Source of the DNA: a virus
DNA: 56,311 nt
Reading direction: 5' to 3' (one strand)
IMG/VR virus record: IMGVR_UViG_3300021420_000314
Location: 1-56,311 of that record
Of the stretch, positions 1-8,517 are shown in pieces (position 1 is the stretch's first letter; every line of letters starts with the position of its first letter). A model generated the notes under the pieces. The model saw nothing but the letters and a program-made list of their open reading frames with translations. It was not told the origin of the DNA and did not search any database. Position numbers and translations under genes: made by a program.

Positions 1-841
1 CTGTGGCACCGGTAGGACCTGTGGCACCGATGGGGCCTGTCGGCCCAGTGGCACCTGTGGCTCCTGGGGAGCCTGTAGCACCAGCTGCCCCAGCAGGGCC
101 AGCTACGCCAGCAGGACCGGCTACACCGGCAGGACCGGCGGCACCAGTGGCGCCTCCCGGGCCCTCGGGGCCGACCGCCCCAGTGGCTCCTGGGGAGCCC
201 GTTGCACCAGCGGGGCCAGCGACTCCAGCGGGACCGGCAGGGCCTTCCAGGCCGACAGCACCTTGAGGTCCAGTGGGGCCGACAGCTCCTGGGGAGCCCG
301 TTGCGCCAGCGGCGCCTGGTGCGCCATCTGTGCCTGCTGCTCCAGCGGGACCTGCAGGTCCGGCAGAACCCTGTGCACCGGTGGCGCCGGTGGGTCCAGC
401 GGGACCGATCGGACCTACATTACCTTGGGGACCTTCCGCGCCGGCGGGACCGGCCACACCAGCGGGGCCAGAAGCACCTTGAGGTCCAGTCGGACCGACA
501 GCGCCATCCGCGCCGGCGGCGCCGGGGGCACCGTCTGTGCCTGCGGCTCCCGCGGGACCGGCCACACCAGCGACGCCCTGGGGTCCGGTCGGACCGACAG
601 CGCCGACTGCTCCTGGGGAGCCTGTTGCACCAGGGGGGCCTGCTGGGCCCATATCTCCCTGTGGACCTTGAGCACCAGTGGCACCCACTGGCCCACTTGC
701 CCCTTGTGGGCCAGTGGGACCGGCAGGGCCAGTAGGTCCAGGGGTACCCCCACCGCCAGTACCAGCGGGGCCGGGAGGACCAGGAGGTCCTGCAGGGCCG
801 CGTGGGCCGATAGGGCCAGCGATGAAGGTAGTAACAGTCAT
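1..841 (-). CDS. Collagen-like fibre protein (C-terminus off the left edge)
   Basis: The reading frame is open from an ATG at 841, preceded by a GAGG ribosome site, to the left edge (280 complete codons). After a leader of about eight residues (MTVTTFIA) it is nearly pure Gly-[17 protein letters not shown], with GAT and GSP triplets. One short Gly-rich break (GTGGGGT) lies near residue 28. Phage collagen-like repeats form triple-helical stalks in tail fibres or capsid spikes. The gene sits at the end of the head block, after the DUF3494 gene. No stop is present in the window, so the protein is partial. Joining the window ends suggests that the C-terminal domain is the fragment at 55834-56311. 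Collagen-like nature is certain; the exact virion position is inferred. Confidence 0.9.
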   Translation of the reverse strand, partial: MTVTTFIAGPIGPRGPAGPPGPPGPAGTGGGGTPGPTGPAGPTGPQGASGPVGATGAQGPQGDMGPAGPPGATGSPGAVGAVGPTGPQGVAGVAGPAGAAGTDGAPGAAGADGAVGPTGPQGASGPAGVAGPAGAEGPQGNVGPIGPAGPTGATGAQGSAGPAGPAGAAGTDGAPGAAGATGSPGAVGPTGPQGAVGLEGPAGPAGVAGPAGATGSPGATGAVGPEGPGGATGAAGPAGVAGPAGVAGPAGAAGATGSPGATGATGPTGPIGATGPTGAT

Positions 842-861
842 GACCACCTCACAAGAAGACT

Positions 862-883
862 GCCCCGGCTTAATCGCCGGGGC
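862..883 (-). terminator. Perfect 8-bp hairpin between DUF3494 and collagen genes
   Basis: GCCCCGGC and GCCGGGGC form a perfect 8-bp stem with a six-base loop. It lies in the 58-base gap between the stop of the DUF3494 gene and the start of the collagen-like gene. On the minus strand the stem is followed by AGTCTTCTTG, which is not a strong U tract. It could be a weak terminator that trims expression of the fibre gene, or an RNA-stabilising hairpin. Confidence 0.35.
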
Positions 884-899
884 ATTCCCCAAACTCGCC

Positions 900-2294
900 C
901 TAGTCTTCCGACACCACCGAGGGGTTGGTAGGTGCCGCCGGAGGCGCGGGCGGGGTGTTGGGCGGTGACGGAGGCAGCCCAGTGGTCACAGTCACGAGCG
1001 GCGGATCCAGCGACACCCACGTTACGCTGCCGTCCTGAGTCAGGACACCGGCAACATCGCTGAACGTGGGACGCGTGGCGCCAGTCGTACCAGCCACAGA
1101 GACCTGCTGGTAACTGTTCGTGGCGCAGTCGTAGATGATCGTGCCGAGCCTGAAGAACGTGTTGCTCGCGTAGACAGCGAGGGCCGCGGCCAGGAACATC
1201 TGGACCGTGTCGGTGTCGAGCGTGACCGCACCGGTCATCGCCAGCAGCCGGCCGTTCACGTTGACGCCTGTGCCGACCGTGATCGACGCCTGCGCCATGA
1301 TCGTTCCGACGAAGTTCGTTCCGCCATTCAGCGTGGCGCTGGAGCCGACGGCCCAGTACACGTTCTGTGCCTGTGCTCCATTCAGCAGCAGCACGTCGCT
1401 GTTGTTGACGGCAGTCGTCAGCGTTGACCCGATCTGGATTATCCAGACCGCGTCGGGATTGCCCTGCGCATCCAGCACCAGGGTGCCGGTGATGGCAAGC
1501 GAGCTGGCAGCGTTGTAGACGCCAGGACGTAGAGTCGTGCCGCCGATATCAGCCGCGAGAGTCACGGCGCCCGTGCGACCCTGTGCATCGGTGTACGCAG
1601 TGTGGAGCGCGCTCTGAGCAGCTGCGGCGACGAAGTCGTTCATGTGCAGCACGCCGCTGAACAGGGCCGGGGGACCGAAGCCAGTGATGGACGTACCCGG
1701 GGACACGCCGACGTCACCGCCGACTATGGTCGCACCGGTATTCGTGATCGTTGAGCCGGCCAGAATCTCGAAGCTGCTCGCCAGAGCAACGTCCACAGCA
1801 TCCGGTACCGGATCGAACGGAACCGGGGGACTGATGATCTCGACCGAGTCTGCGCTCGACACGCCACCGACCACTGCCGTGATCTCGTAGCTGTAGATGT
1901 GACCCGGGATCACAGCGTTGTCGATGAAGTACGGACGCGAGCGGGCGTTGGCCGATGCACTCTCAGCGGTGGCGCCGGTGTTCGCCAGCGTCAGCGAGGT
2001 GGCCGTGGAGGCCATGCACACGAACCTGCCGTTGTTGCCAGCGTTCAGGAATCCCGTGACCGTGAACGTCAGGCCGATGAAAGCGTTGCTGTCGCCACCA
2101 GTGATGGTGCCGGTATACACCGCGTTCCCGGAGACCGAAGCGGTCACGCTCGAGAGAGCCAGGAGCGGCGCATCGAGGACGTTCGTAGCGTAGGGGGTGG
2201 CGGCTTCGTTGCCGGGAGCGGTACCTCGAAAGATATTGTACGAGGCGCCGGGGGTCGGGCTGCGATCCCAAGAAATCGTGATTTCGTGCGACAT
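900..2294 (-). CDS. Virion-type protein with DUF3494 (ice-binding-like) domain
   Basis: The product is 464 residues from the ATG at 2294; a GTG 13 codons upstream lies in non-coding-looking sequence. Residues 1-165 look like a fibronectin-III-like strand domain ([20 protein letters not shown]) carrying an inserted beta-rich segment. Residues about 170-365 match the DUF3494 family: [23 protein letters not shown], then [41 protein letters not shown] and [12 protein letters not shown]. That family forms a beta-solenoid known from bacterial ice-binding proteins and adhesins. The C-terminal part (residues about 385-440) resembles a small beta module of phage fibres, followed by a Pro-rich tail. 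No signal peptide is seen. Lying between capsid and fibre genes, it is probably a virion surface protein. Domain call strong; role in the virion inferred. Confidence 0.85.
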   Translation of the reverse strand: MSHEITISWDRSPTPGASYNIFRGTAPGNEAATPYATNVLDAPLLALSSVTASVSGNAVYTGTITGGDSNAFIGLTFTVTGFLNAGNNGRFVCMASTATSLTLANTGATAESASANARSRPYFIDNAVIPGHIYSYEITAVVGGVSSADSVEIISPPVPFDPVPDAVDVALASSFEILAGSTITNTGATIVGGDVGVSPGTSITGFGPPALFSGVLHMNDFVAAAAQSALHTAYTDAQGRTGAVTLAADIGGTTLRPGVYNAASSLAITGTLVLDAQGNPDAVWIIQIGSTLTTAVNNSDVLLLNGAQAQNVYWAVGSSATLNGGTNFVGTIMAQASITVGTGVNVNGRLLAMTGAVTLDTDTVQMFLAAALAVYASNTFFRLGTIIYDCATNSYQQVSVAGTTGATRPTFSDVAGVLTQDGSVTWVSLDPPLVTVTTGLPPSPPNTPPAPPAAPTNPSVVSED

Positions 2295-2313
2295 GAGGAG
2301 GTACCTTGTGAAC

Positions 2314-2323
2314 GTGACGTCAC
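2314..2323. promoter_or_regulatory. Palindrome GTGACGTCAC upstream of the DUF3494 gene
   Basis: A perfect 10-bp palindrome lies 20 bases upstream of the start of the DUF3494 gene. The core TGACGTCA recurs at 14393-14402, upstream of the other long-leader minus-strand gene. An AT-rich TATATA stretch lies next to it on the minus strand. It may be an operator; no protein partner is proven. Confidence 0.3.
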
Positions 2324-2395
2324 AACCCCCCACTCACTATATACACCTTTTTTCGCCGCTATGTGCGCTGGCCCACATATAAACCTGATTTTTTT

Positions 2396-2434
2396 GTGAA
2401 AAGAAAAGGGCCGACCCCTTTCGGAGCCGGCCCT
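2396..2434 (-). terminator. Rho-independent terminator after the major capsid gene
   Basis: On the minus strand a GC-rich hairpin follows the capsid stop by 17 bases. The stem pairs AGGGCCG with CGGCCCT and continues past a mismatch to a short loop. It is followed by TTTTCTTTTC, a good U-rich tract. Placement just after the major capsid gene is usual in phages and would limit read-through into the DUF3494 and fibre genes. Confidence 0.85.
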
Positions 2435-2450
2435 AGGTTTCACTCAGCCT

Positions 2451-3629
2451 TTACAGACCGGAGTTCGAGACCACCGCATACCCGACGAGGGTCGGGTTGA
2501 TGACCTGGAATCCCCAGACCTGCAGACCGCGCATCAAGGTGCCGAAGGTGCTCTCCGAGCGGAGAGTCTCGACCTTCGTCATCTGCGACGCGAACGTCAG
2601 ACCCAGCGCGTGGCCGAAGTACACACCGTACTCACCGGCTGCGAGGGTCGCGGCAAGACCAGCCGCGGCGGCGCTCGTCGCACCAGCGGTACCCGCACCC
2701 GCGCCGCTGCCGATGGGCAGCAGGTTGGACACGTACACCGTGAAGCGATCGATCATGCCCAGGCGCCCGTTGCGCGCGATGGACACTGCGTCACCGGTCA
2801 AGTACGCCTGCTGGAACGCAGACCGCTTGACCATGGCCGCTGCCCAGGCGGGCAGAACGATCCAGCGGCCCGTCTCCGGGACGCGCTGTTCGTCGAGCGC
2901 CTGACCAGCGTCGATGATGAAGTCGAGCACAGCCTTCGCCGAGCTCTTGCTGTAGCCCACGCCCTGCGTCTCCGCGACGCCGTAGAACGTGCCGGGCGAT
3001 CCCGGGGTCTGGGTCGAACGGGCCAGCCAGAGCGGAGCTCCGACGTACTTCTGCGTGCCAGCGGCGCCGAAGAAGATGACCGAGTTCGTCGAAGCGCCGA
3101 AGTTCAGCGTCTGCGACAGACGTCCCGCCTGCGGGCCGAGGTTGGCGCTCACGCCGCCGGCGCTGACCACGATGGTCGTGGCTCCGGAGACCTGGTTGCC
3201 GATGCTCGTTGCAGCGAGGATCTGGCCGTCGACGTAAACCTTCATCTGCTCAGAGGCGTTGTCCGCCCAGTTGCTCAGCAGGTCGACGTCCGCCTGGATC
3301 TCCATCACGTCGTCGAGGACGGTGTTGAAGTAGGCGCCCTGGTTGATGAACAGCTGCACGAGGTTCGAGCTCGGCCGCTGAACGGTCAGTGCCTGGTCCG
3401 TGGTGTAGGCCAGGATGTTGATCGTCGGATGGGTACGGATGTTGACGGTGTCGCCAAAGTTCCGGATCTCACCCTCGTAGTCGGTCGAGGCGATCGCGCC
3501 GAGGACGGTCGCGTCGTAGAACTTCTCGACGAACTTGCCCGACCAGATTGTCGGGATGAAAATGCCTGAGTAGGCCGGATTGGCGCTTGAGCCAAGGTAC
3601 GGCGTACCGACGGGATATACGGTCGTCAT
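2451..3629 (-). CDS. Major capsid (coat) protein
   Basis: The product is 392 residues. The ATG is preceded by a GGAG site. It follows the scaffold gene and precedes a strong terminator, the standard place for the coat gene. The N-terminus (residues 1-60: TPYLGSSANPAYSGIFIPTIWSGKF, then YDATVLGAIASTDYEGEI) and the sentence-like pattern IRTHPTINILAY and DVMEIQADVDLLSNWADNASEQM resemble phage coat proteins of the HK97-fold group with separate scaffold (P22/T7-like). A Gly/Ala-rich loop at about 310-335 (GSGAGAGTAGATSAAAAG) may be a surface insertion. No protease is seen, so processing is unlikely. Function strong from context and sequence style. Confidence 0.9.
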   Translation of the reverse strand: MTTVYPVGTPYLGSSANPAYSGIFIPTIWSGKFVEKFYDATVLGAIASTDYEGEIRNFGDTVNIRTHPTINILAYTTDQALTVQRPSSNLVQLFINQGAYFNTVLDDVMEIQADVDLLSNWADNASEQMKVYVDGQILAATSIGNQVSGATTIVVSAGGVSANLGPQAGRLSQTLNFGASTNSVIFFGAAGTQKYVGAPLWLARSTQTPGSPGTFYGVAETQGVGYSKSSAKAVLDFIIDAGQALDEQRVPETGRWIVLPAWAAAMVKRSAFQQAYLTGDAVSIARNGRLGMIDRFTVYVSNLLPIGSGAGAGTAGATSAAAAGLAATLAAGEYGVYFGHALGLTFASQMTKVETLRSESTFGTLMRGLQVWGFQVINPTLVGYAVVSNSGL

Positions 3630-3694
3630 GTCATGCTCCTGCCGGCTTGGTGACCGGTCTTATGTCCGACGCCGTGACAGCGGCGTGGGACTGG

Positions 3695-4804
3695 TTACGC
3701 GTTGTTCAGCAAGTGCGAATTCGTGCGGTCAGGTCGGACTCGTCCGTCCTTGATGGCCGCTCTCAGGTCCGCTTCGAGAGTTGCCTTCTCTGCGGGCGAG
3801 ATGCGATTTCGCTGCACACGGGAGTAAAAGTCTCTGACCTCTTGTTCAGACCAGATTCTTCCACTGGCGTTACCAGGAGCTGCCGCGCCATCCGTCCGGC
3901 CTTGGCCGGGGGCGAGTAGTGTTGCCGGATCGAGCTGCGCGGTGCGCGGCGGATCAGCAGTTACTCGGCGCTGAGCGTCTTCCTCAGCCTTGAATGCCTT
4001 GAACATCGCGACGACCCGTGTGGAATCGCCTGATTCAAACGCATTCATCAACCCCACTTTGCGGGGTACACCAGAGAATATATCGATCTGACTGGCCCAG
4101 TCAAGGAACTCCTGACTGCCGTTGATCAGTACAGCGTCAGCTCCGAAGGCTTCATGGAGGGCTTCCCAGACACGGCCCTGTGAGTCCGCGGCAGCGCGCT
4201 GCACGGCAGCGCCGGCCAGCTGCGCGGCCTGACCAGCCTGTTGCGCGACGGGGGCAACAGCCTGCTGGGCGGCGCGAGCGGCAACGTTGCCGATCAGCTC
4301 CACCAGATCAGGACCGAAGTCAGACATCTGCTTGTCGGAAACACCGAACGAGCGCGCCATGTCGGCGGCCGTCGGCGCGGGGGCAGGGGCGGGCGCGACG
4401 GGAGCCGGCACAGAGCGCATCTGCTCGATCAGGCGAGCCTGTTCCTGGATCAGCCGATTGCGTTCGGCCATCTCCTGGTTGTACTTGCCCTGCAGCACCT
4501 TGTAGCGCTGCTCGAATTCGTTCACCGGTGCCGCGGACACGGCGGGCTGAGCTGTCGCGCTCGGGCCGGGCGCCTGGGGCGGGGGATTCGCGGGCGGTGC
4601 GGCGGCCTGCGGCGGCGCCGGAACAGCGTCGGGCGGCGGTGCAGCACCGACGTTCGGCAGGTTCGGAGGCGGCGCGGACGGCGCCTGGCCCTGCTGCGGC
4701 ATACCGGGGATCGGCTCGCCGGCGGCGAAGGCTTTGATCTGAGCGTTGGCCTGCTTCACCTGGCGGCGAGCGGCGGCGGGCATGTTCGACTGCGGAGCGT
4801 TCAT
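3695..4804 (-). CDS. Capsid scaffolding protein
   Basis: The product is 369 residues. The N-terminal third is rich in Pro, Ala and Gln (residues 30-95). A charged helical segment predicted as coiled coil follows (residues about 95-135, EFEQRYKVLQGKYNQEMAERN). A second helical region covers 160-270, and the C-terminus is basic and charged (SPAEKATLEADLRAAIKDGRVRPDRTN). This architecture, together with the position between portal and coat genes, is typical of internal scaffolds that bind coat through a helical C-terminus. The start overlaps the stop of the preceding gene (ATGA), indicating translational coupling. Confidence 0.85.
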   Translation of the reverse strand: MNAPQSNMPAAARRQVKQANAQIKAFAAGEPIPGMPQQGQAPSAPPPNLPNVGAAPPPDAVPAPPQAAAPPANPPPQAPGPSATAQPAVSAAPVNEFEQRYKVLQGKYNQEMAERNRLIQEQARLIEQMRSVPAPVAPAPAPAPTAADMARSFGVSDKQMSDFGPDLVELIGNVAARAAQQAVAPVAQQAGQAAQLAGAAVQRAAADSQGRVWEALHEAFGADAVLINGSQEFLDWASQIDIFSGVPRKVGLMNAFESGDSTRVVAMFKAFKAEEDAQRRVTADPPRTAQLDPATLLAPGQGRTDGAAAPGNASGRIWSEQEVRDFYSRVQRNRISPAEKATLEADLRAAIKDGRVRPDRTNSHLLNNA

Positions 4805-5007
4805 GAGTTCTCGTTCTTCACTAGGAGGTTGAGGAGGATATCGTATGCGCGGGCCTCGCCAATGTTGGCTTCCCGGTCGAGCGCATCGTAGAGGATCTTG
4901 TGCACAGCATCGTCACGTTTGACCTGTAACATCACCACGTAATCCCTGTAGACGGGTGTCTGTCTGAACTGCGCGACGAGGCGCACCATGTCTGTTCGGG
5001 AAGCCAT
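4801..5007 (-). CDS. Small helical protein of the head block
   Basis: The product is 68 residues, charged and apparently all helical (MVRLVAQFRQTPVYRDYVV, then LDREANIGEARAYDILLNLL). No family is recognised. The gene is coupled at both ends: its start overlaps the upstream stop (TAATG), and its stop overlaps the start of the scaffold gene (ATGA). The tight coupling between portal and scaffold suggests a structural or assembly role, which is inference. Confidence 0.75.
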   Translation of the reverse strand: MASRTDMVRLVAQFRQTPVYRDYVVMLQVKRDDAVHKILYDALDREANIGEARAYDILLNLLVKNENS

Positions 5008-5261
5008 TACCAGCGCAGCGGGTTGCCCAGGGCCTCAGTGACGGTGTCGGAATCTTCCTTGTCCGGCCCCTTCTTGAGGTAGTCCTTGGTGTAAACGCGG
5101 GAGGGCGGAGCGCCCTCGCCGCCATGACGACGCCCGAGGTCGGCAGCTTGGCCCATGCGAATGTCCTGAGTTTTCAGGACCTTTGTGCCGGCTGACTGCT
5201 CTTCTTTTGTGTGGGCGTCGGGCTTCTGAACGTGGTCTGTTGGTGCGTTGGTGAAGCTCAT
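5007..5261 (-). CDS. Small hydrophilic head-block protein
   Basis: The product is 84 residues, highly polar and rich in Lys, Asp, Gly and Thr, with few hydrophobic core residues and probably partly disordered. It contains RVYTKDYLKKGPDKED and a C-terminal EALGNPLRW. The gene lies between two coupled neighbours (ATGA and TAATG overlaps). It resembles the two genes before it in being a small basic, low-complexity protein between portal and scaffold. Function unknown; a minor head component is possible. Confidence 0.75.
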   Translation of the reverse strand: MSFTNAPTDHVQKPDAHTKEEQSAGTKVLKTQDIRMGQAADLGRRHGGEGAPPSRVYTKDYLKKGPDKEDSDTVTEALGNPLRW

Positions 5262-5560
5262 TTGCTGTTACCACGCCGGGTGTTGAGGTGGTTGGGACGG
5301 TTCGGCTTCGAGGGGCGCCCCTCGATGTGGACAGGCCCCGTGGTGCGCAGCGCGTCACGGCGCCCAGGGAAGTCCACGGCGGGAGAATTGATAATCGCGG
5401 TCGGCGCCGGCGGCAGCGGGACGATCGTGTCCTTGCTGAAGTGTTTGCCGTGCTCTTTGCCACGATGCACATCCTTGCGGAACTCGGGGATGTGCGTCGT
5501 CGAGTTCTGGAAGGTCGTGCCGAAGGAGGCACCGCTTGTCGGTGGCTTCTTGTGCTTCAT
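5258..5560 (-). CDS. Small basic head-block protein with one IVP..PT motif
   Basis: The product is 100 residues, basic, with HRGKEHGKHFSKD and a C-terminal RPSKPNRPNHLNTRRGN. Residues about 45-65 read TIVPLPPAPTAIINSPAVDFPG. This matches the repeat found twice in the next upstream protein (IVPxxxGPTxTCNDPxI) but without the cysteine. The start and stop both overlap neighbours by ATGA. Its low hydrophobic content suggests an extended or disordered protein. Function unknown; the shared motif suggests that the two proteins bind the same partner, perhaps the capsid lattice. Confidence 0.75.
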   Translation of the reverse strand: MKHKKPPTSGASFGTTFQNSTTHIPEFRKDVHRGKEHGKHFSKDTIVPLPPAPTAIINSPAVDFPGRRDALRTTGPVHIEGRPSKPNRPNHLNTRRGNSK

Positions 5561-6069
5561 TTGGTGTCGAATCCGTGATCCGGGTGGCTGTTGTTGCCCC
5601 CGCGTACCGGCTTGCCCTTCTTCTCGTAGGACTTCTTCAGGCCGTAGCCCTCGCGTCCACCGCCATCGTCGGTGTCGCCGACCGTCTTGATGCGGTCCGC
5701 CGTCAGACGCCGCATGTTCGAGGCGATGACCTTGCCAGTTGAGTCCGGCAGACCATGCTGAAGATCGTTGACCGGCTTGTGGATCGGTGACTCACCGTAC
5801 GGGAAGTCGATGGCCGGGTCATTGCAGGTGATCGTCGGGCCAGCCTTCTCGGGGACGATCGTGCGAGCGCCGACATCTTTGTGCGCGCCATGGCTGGGCT
5901 GAGTCTTGCCGCGGTTGTCCTTGCCACGCATGAGCTTGTTGTGCCCACTCGTATTGGTCTCGCCAATGACAGGATCGTTGCAGGTGAAGGTCGGGCCTTG
6001 CTTCTGCGGGACGATCTGCGCGCTACCGGAAACTTTGCCGGCGTGGGTGACGTTGCGTGGGTTGGCCAT
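5557..6069 (-). CDS. Head-block protein with duplicated IVP..TCNDP motif
   Basis: The product is 170 residues from the ATG at 6069, chosen because AGGA lies eight bases ahead; an ATG seven codons upstream has no such site. Two copies of an IVPxxxGPTxTCNDPxI segment lie about 60 residues apart, each with one cysteine. The second copy continues as DFPYGESP. The DNA of the two copies is also alike (around 5818-5850 and 5970-6005), so this is an internal duplication. The rest is polar and Gly/Lys/Asp-rich. A third, diverged copy lies in the next gene. No known family is recognised; a minor capsid or decoration role is inferred from position. Confidence 0.75.
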   Translation of the reverse strand: MANPRNVTHAGKVSGSAQIVPQKQGPTFTCNDPVIGETNTSGHNKLMRGKDNRGKTQPSHGAHKDVGARTIVPEKAGPTITCNDPAIDFPYGESPIHKPVNDLQHGLPDSTGKVIASNMRRLTADRIKTVGDTDDGGGREGYGLKKSYEKKGKPVRGGNNSHPDHGFDTK

Positions 6070-6118
6070 GTTGTTGTTCCTGGGGGGCATAGTGCCCCGT
6101 AAGCATCATACGGTGGGT

Positions 6119-8509
6119 TTACCCACCAGGCAAGTGTGTAGAGACGTTGTTCATTGGAGTGACCTGTGGCGCCACAGGTATGCCCTGCACGCCGCCAGCG
6201 CCCTGCGGCGCGGCGCCAGAGGGTGCAGGCTGATTGTTTCCAGTCGGATTCTGCCCCACGCCTGGCATGCCCAGCAGCGCACCGGTCGCACCCGGGGGCA
6301 CGTTCCCCTTGAACTGCACGTTCACACGCGGCGGCGGTGGGGGTGGCGGAGGCGGGGGTGGGGGCGGAGGCGGCGGCGGCCCGAAAACGTTCCCAGGGGG
6401 TCCCGGCTGAACACCAGGAGCCAGTCCCGGAGGCGGCGAAGTAGGCGCGTCATCCGGGTTCTTGATCTTGAGCTCGATCCCGAGGTTGTCCGCGATGGTC
6501 TGGACGAGGGTTGCGATCTCCCCTTGGCCGAGTAGCGGAGCCAGCGCAGGATTGCTGACCAGGTTGAGGAACTGGAGCTGCTTGGTGAGGTCCTGTTCTT
6601 GCTTCGCGGCATTTCGTACCCCGTCGACCACGATCTCTTCGTCACCACGGAGCATCCCCGTGTTGTCGGTGAGCATGATCATATCGTAGAGCATGTGGAG
6701 CATCGGCGTGAAGACGTCCTTGTCGATGTTATCAGCGACATTCTGGAGCGTCTTGTTGGCGTTGTTGATCAACATCGAGAGGCCGGACGCAGTGCGTCCA
6801 GCTCCGCCGGCCGGCCCCTGGCCCGTCAAATAACGCGGGATGGTCGATACGTCATCGAGCATCACCGAGAACTTATCCAGGACGGCCATTAGCTCCTGGG
6901 AGTTGGAGGTGGGCTGGTAGAACTCGACAGGCTTACGGTTAGGGTTAGCTGGATCCCCGATGTATTTCCACCGTTTCCACGGGTAAAGAGCATCAGTCTC
7001 AGTCGGCGAAATAAGGTCTTCATCGTAGATCACCTGGGGACCCGAGGCGATCGACATGTTGTTCACGAGCGCGCGCAGCGTCGCGTTGATGACGTCGGTC
7101 AGGTCATTCGCGAGCGCGGGGATGCCGTTGCCGTAGAGCGAGCCGGGCTGCTTGTCGAAACTCGTGACGTAGTACGGCACGCGCTTGCGCGGGGAGGGAT
7201 TCAGCATCACCTTGAAGATGTGTTTGTCGACCATCCACGCCGTGATCATGTACGGTTTGTAGTCGTCCTTAACACCCGGGACACCAAATTCCTTGAGATA
7301 TAGGCCCAGAACGGGACCGTGAAACTCGATAGCGTTGATGTACGTGTCATCGAGTATGTTGTTCCGTCCTTCCATGAACGCCCGCTCATAATCGAAAATC
7401 TGTATCCATTCCTTGAAACCGCGTGCCTGATAATTTTGAATGATCTGTTTGATGTCCTCGTCTCGATACCCAGGGAGACCGATGAGGTTGTAGAGGTCAT
7501 CAACAGAGAGGCGCTGACGTTCAAAAACCTCAGTCTGCGTAATATGGGTAGCGCCCGGGGAAAACCAAATATCCCACGGACTGACGCGGTCCCAGAAGAA
7601 CCGAGCCTCTTCATGTGCGGAGATGTCACCTGCTTTGCTCCACTTCAGGGCGGTGTGCCGGCGGGTGACCGGACCCTTGATGACCGCGTACTTGTAGACG
7701 GGCAGGTCGGACAGGAACTCCGACAACGCGTCGTAGAAGCGGCCCTTCTCCAAGATCTCATCCACCTTGCGCATCGCGTCGTGCGCCTCCTCGCCGGCCT
7801 TGCGGCGCTCGGAGAGCTTCACGGCCTCGTAGAGCTGCTCGAGCCGGTCCTTGATCATGTGCTGGGGAACCATCATCCCCTGCTGGTTGACCGACTGAAC
7901 CTCGGTCATTACCAACCGCTTGATTTTCAAGTCGATCGCATCGGGCACGACGGGGTCAGCGGTCGGCTCGAAGCTCCAGGGGCGGTCCGAGTTCATATAC
8001 ACATTGCGCAGAAGAGCAGTCGCTCCTCGGCACTTCATCGTCATAAGACGCGAGTACACCGCGGAACCGCCGAAGCTCTTGATCTCCTGCAACTTTGTTG
8101 CGTCATACTGGCCGTTGTATGCACGCATGTCCCGGATGAGCTCGTCATCCACCAGGATGACGCGGCGGTGTCGAACCGCCTTCTCGAAGCGCGAGCGGAT
8201 GTACCGCGCGAGCTCCGACATCGCCTCTTCGGGGAGTTCGGACAGGCTCTGCGACTTGCGCTCGGCCGCGTCCATCTCGTCGTTGCCGACCACGCGCAAC
8301 AGTCCGCGCCCCTGGTGCCTCATGGGCTGGGACTTCTCGTCACCAAAGACGCCAGGTAGCGGCGACGCGGCGCGGGCCGAGTTGCCCATGATGGCAATCT
8401 GGCCCAAACCAGGCGTCTGGCCGTTCGGGAACCCTGTTCCGCCGCGGCCGGCGTTACTCGTTCCCTGACCTGTGTCGATGGTGCCTTGCGGGATCGGCAG
8501 GACAGCCAT
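6119..8509 (-). CDS. Portal protein
   Basis: The product is 796 residues with an AAGGTG site before the ATG. The central region (about 90-640) has the pattern of large podovirus portals: an N-terminal helical clip, FWDRVSPWDIWFSPGAT, DQ..GLPGYRDED, YYVTSFDKQPGSLYGNGIPALANDLTDVINATLRALVNNMS, and QGPAGGAGRTASGLSMLINNANKTLQNV, a signature seen in portals near the tunnel loop. The portal is the dodecameric vertex ring for DNA packaging and tail attachment. The C-terminal 100 residues are unusual: a run of 17 prolines near residue 710-727, then Gly/Pro-rich sequence, probably a flexible extension. It lies between the terminase and scaffold regions, as expected. Confidence 0.92.
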   Translation of the reverse strand: MAVLPIPQGTIDTGQGTSNAGRGGTGFPNGQTPGLGQIAIMGNSARAASPLPGVFGDEKSQPMRHQGRGLLRVVGNDEMDAAERKSQSLSELPEEAMSELARYIRSRFEKAVRHRRVILVDDELIRDMRAYNGQYDATKLQEIKSFGGSAVYSRLMTMKCRGATALLRNVYMNSDRPWSFEPTADPVVPDAIDLKIKRLVMTEVQSVNQQGMMVPQHMIKDRLEQLYEAVKLSERRKAGEEAHDAMRKVDEILEKGRFYDALSEFLSDLPVYKYAVIKGPVTRRHTALKWSKAGDISAHEEARFFWDRVSPWDIWFSPGATHITQTEVFERQRLSVDDLYNLIGLPGYRDEDIKQIIQNYQARGFKEWIQIFDYERAFMEGRNNILDDTYINAIEFHGPVLGLYLKEFGVPGVKDDYKPYMITAWMVDKHIFKVMLNPSPRKRVPYYVTSFDKQPGSLYGNGIPALANDLTDVINATLRALVNNMSIASGPQVIYDEDLISPTETDALYPWKRWKYIGDPANPNRKPVEFYQPTSNSQELMAVLDKFSVMLDDVSTIPRYLTGQGPAGGAGRTASGLSMLINNANKTLQNVADNIDKDVFTPMLHMLYDMIMLTDNTGMLRGDEEIVVDGVRNAAKQEQDLTKQLQFLNLVSNPALAPLLGQGEIATLVQTIADNLGIELKIKNPDDAPTSPPPGLAPGVQPGPPGNVFGPPPPPPPPPPPPPPPPPRVNVQFKGNVPPGATGALLGMPGVGQNPTGNNQPAPSGAAPQGAGGVQGIPVAPQVTPMNNVSTHLPGG

Positions 8510-8517
8510 CTATCACC

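Noticed and set aside
2332-2341. ACTCACTATA on the plus strand, like the core of a T7 RNA polymerase promoter
   Set aside because: It would point into the antisense of the capsid gene, lacks the GGG start and the upstream half of the consensus, no second copy was found in intergenic DNA, and no phage RNA polymerase gene is visible.
2610-3569. 319-codon open frame antisense to the major capsid gene
   Set aside because: Its Arg/Asp/Val/Gly-rich text is typical of the shadow of a GC-rich gene, and it has no domain.
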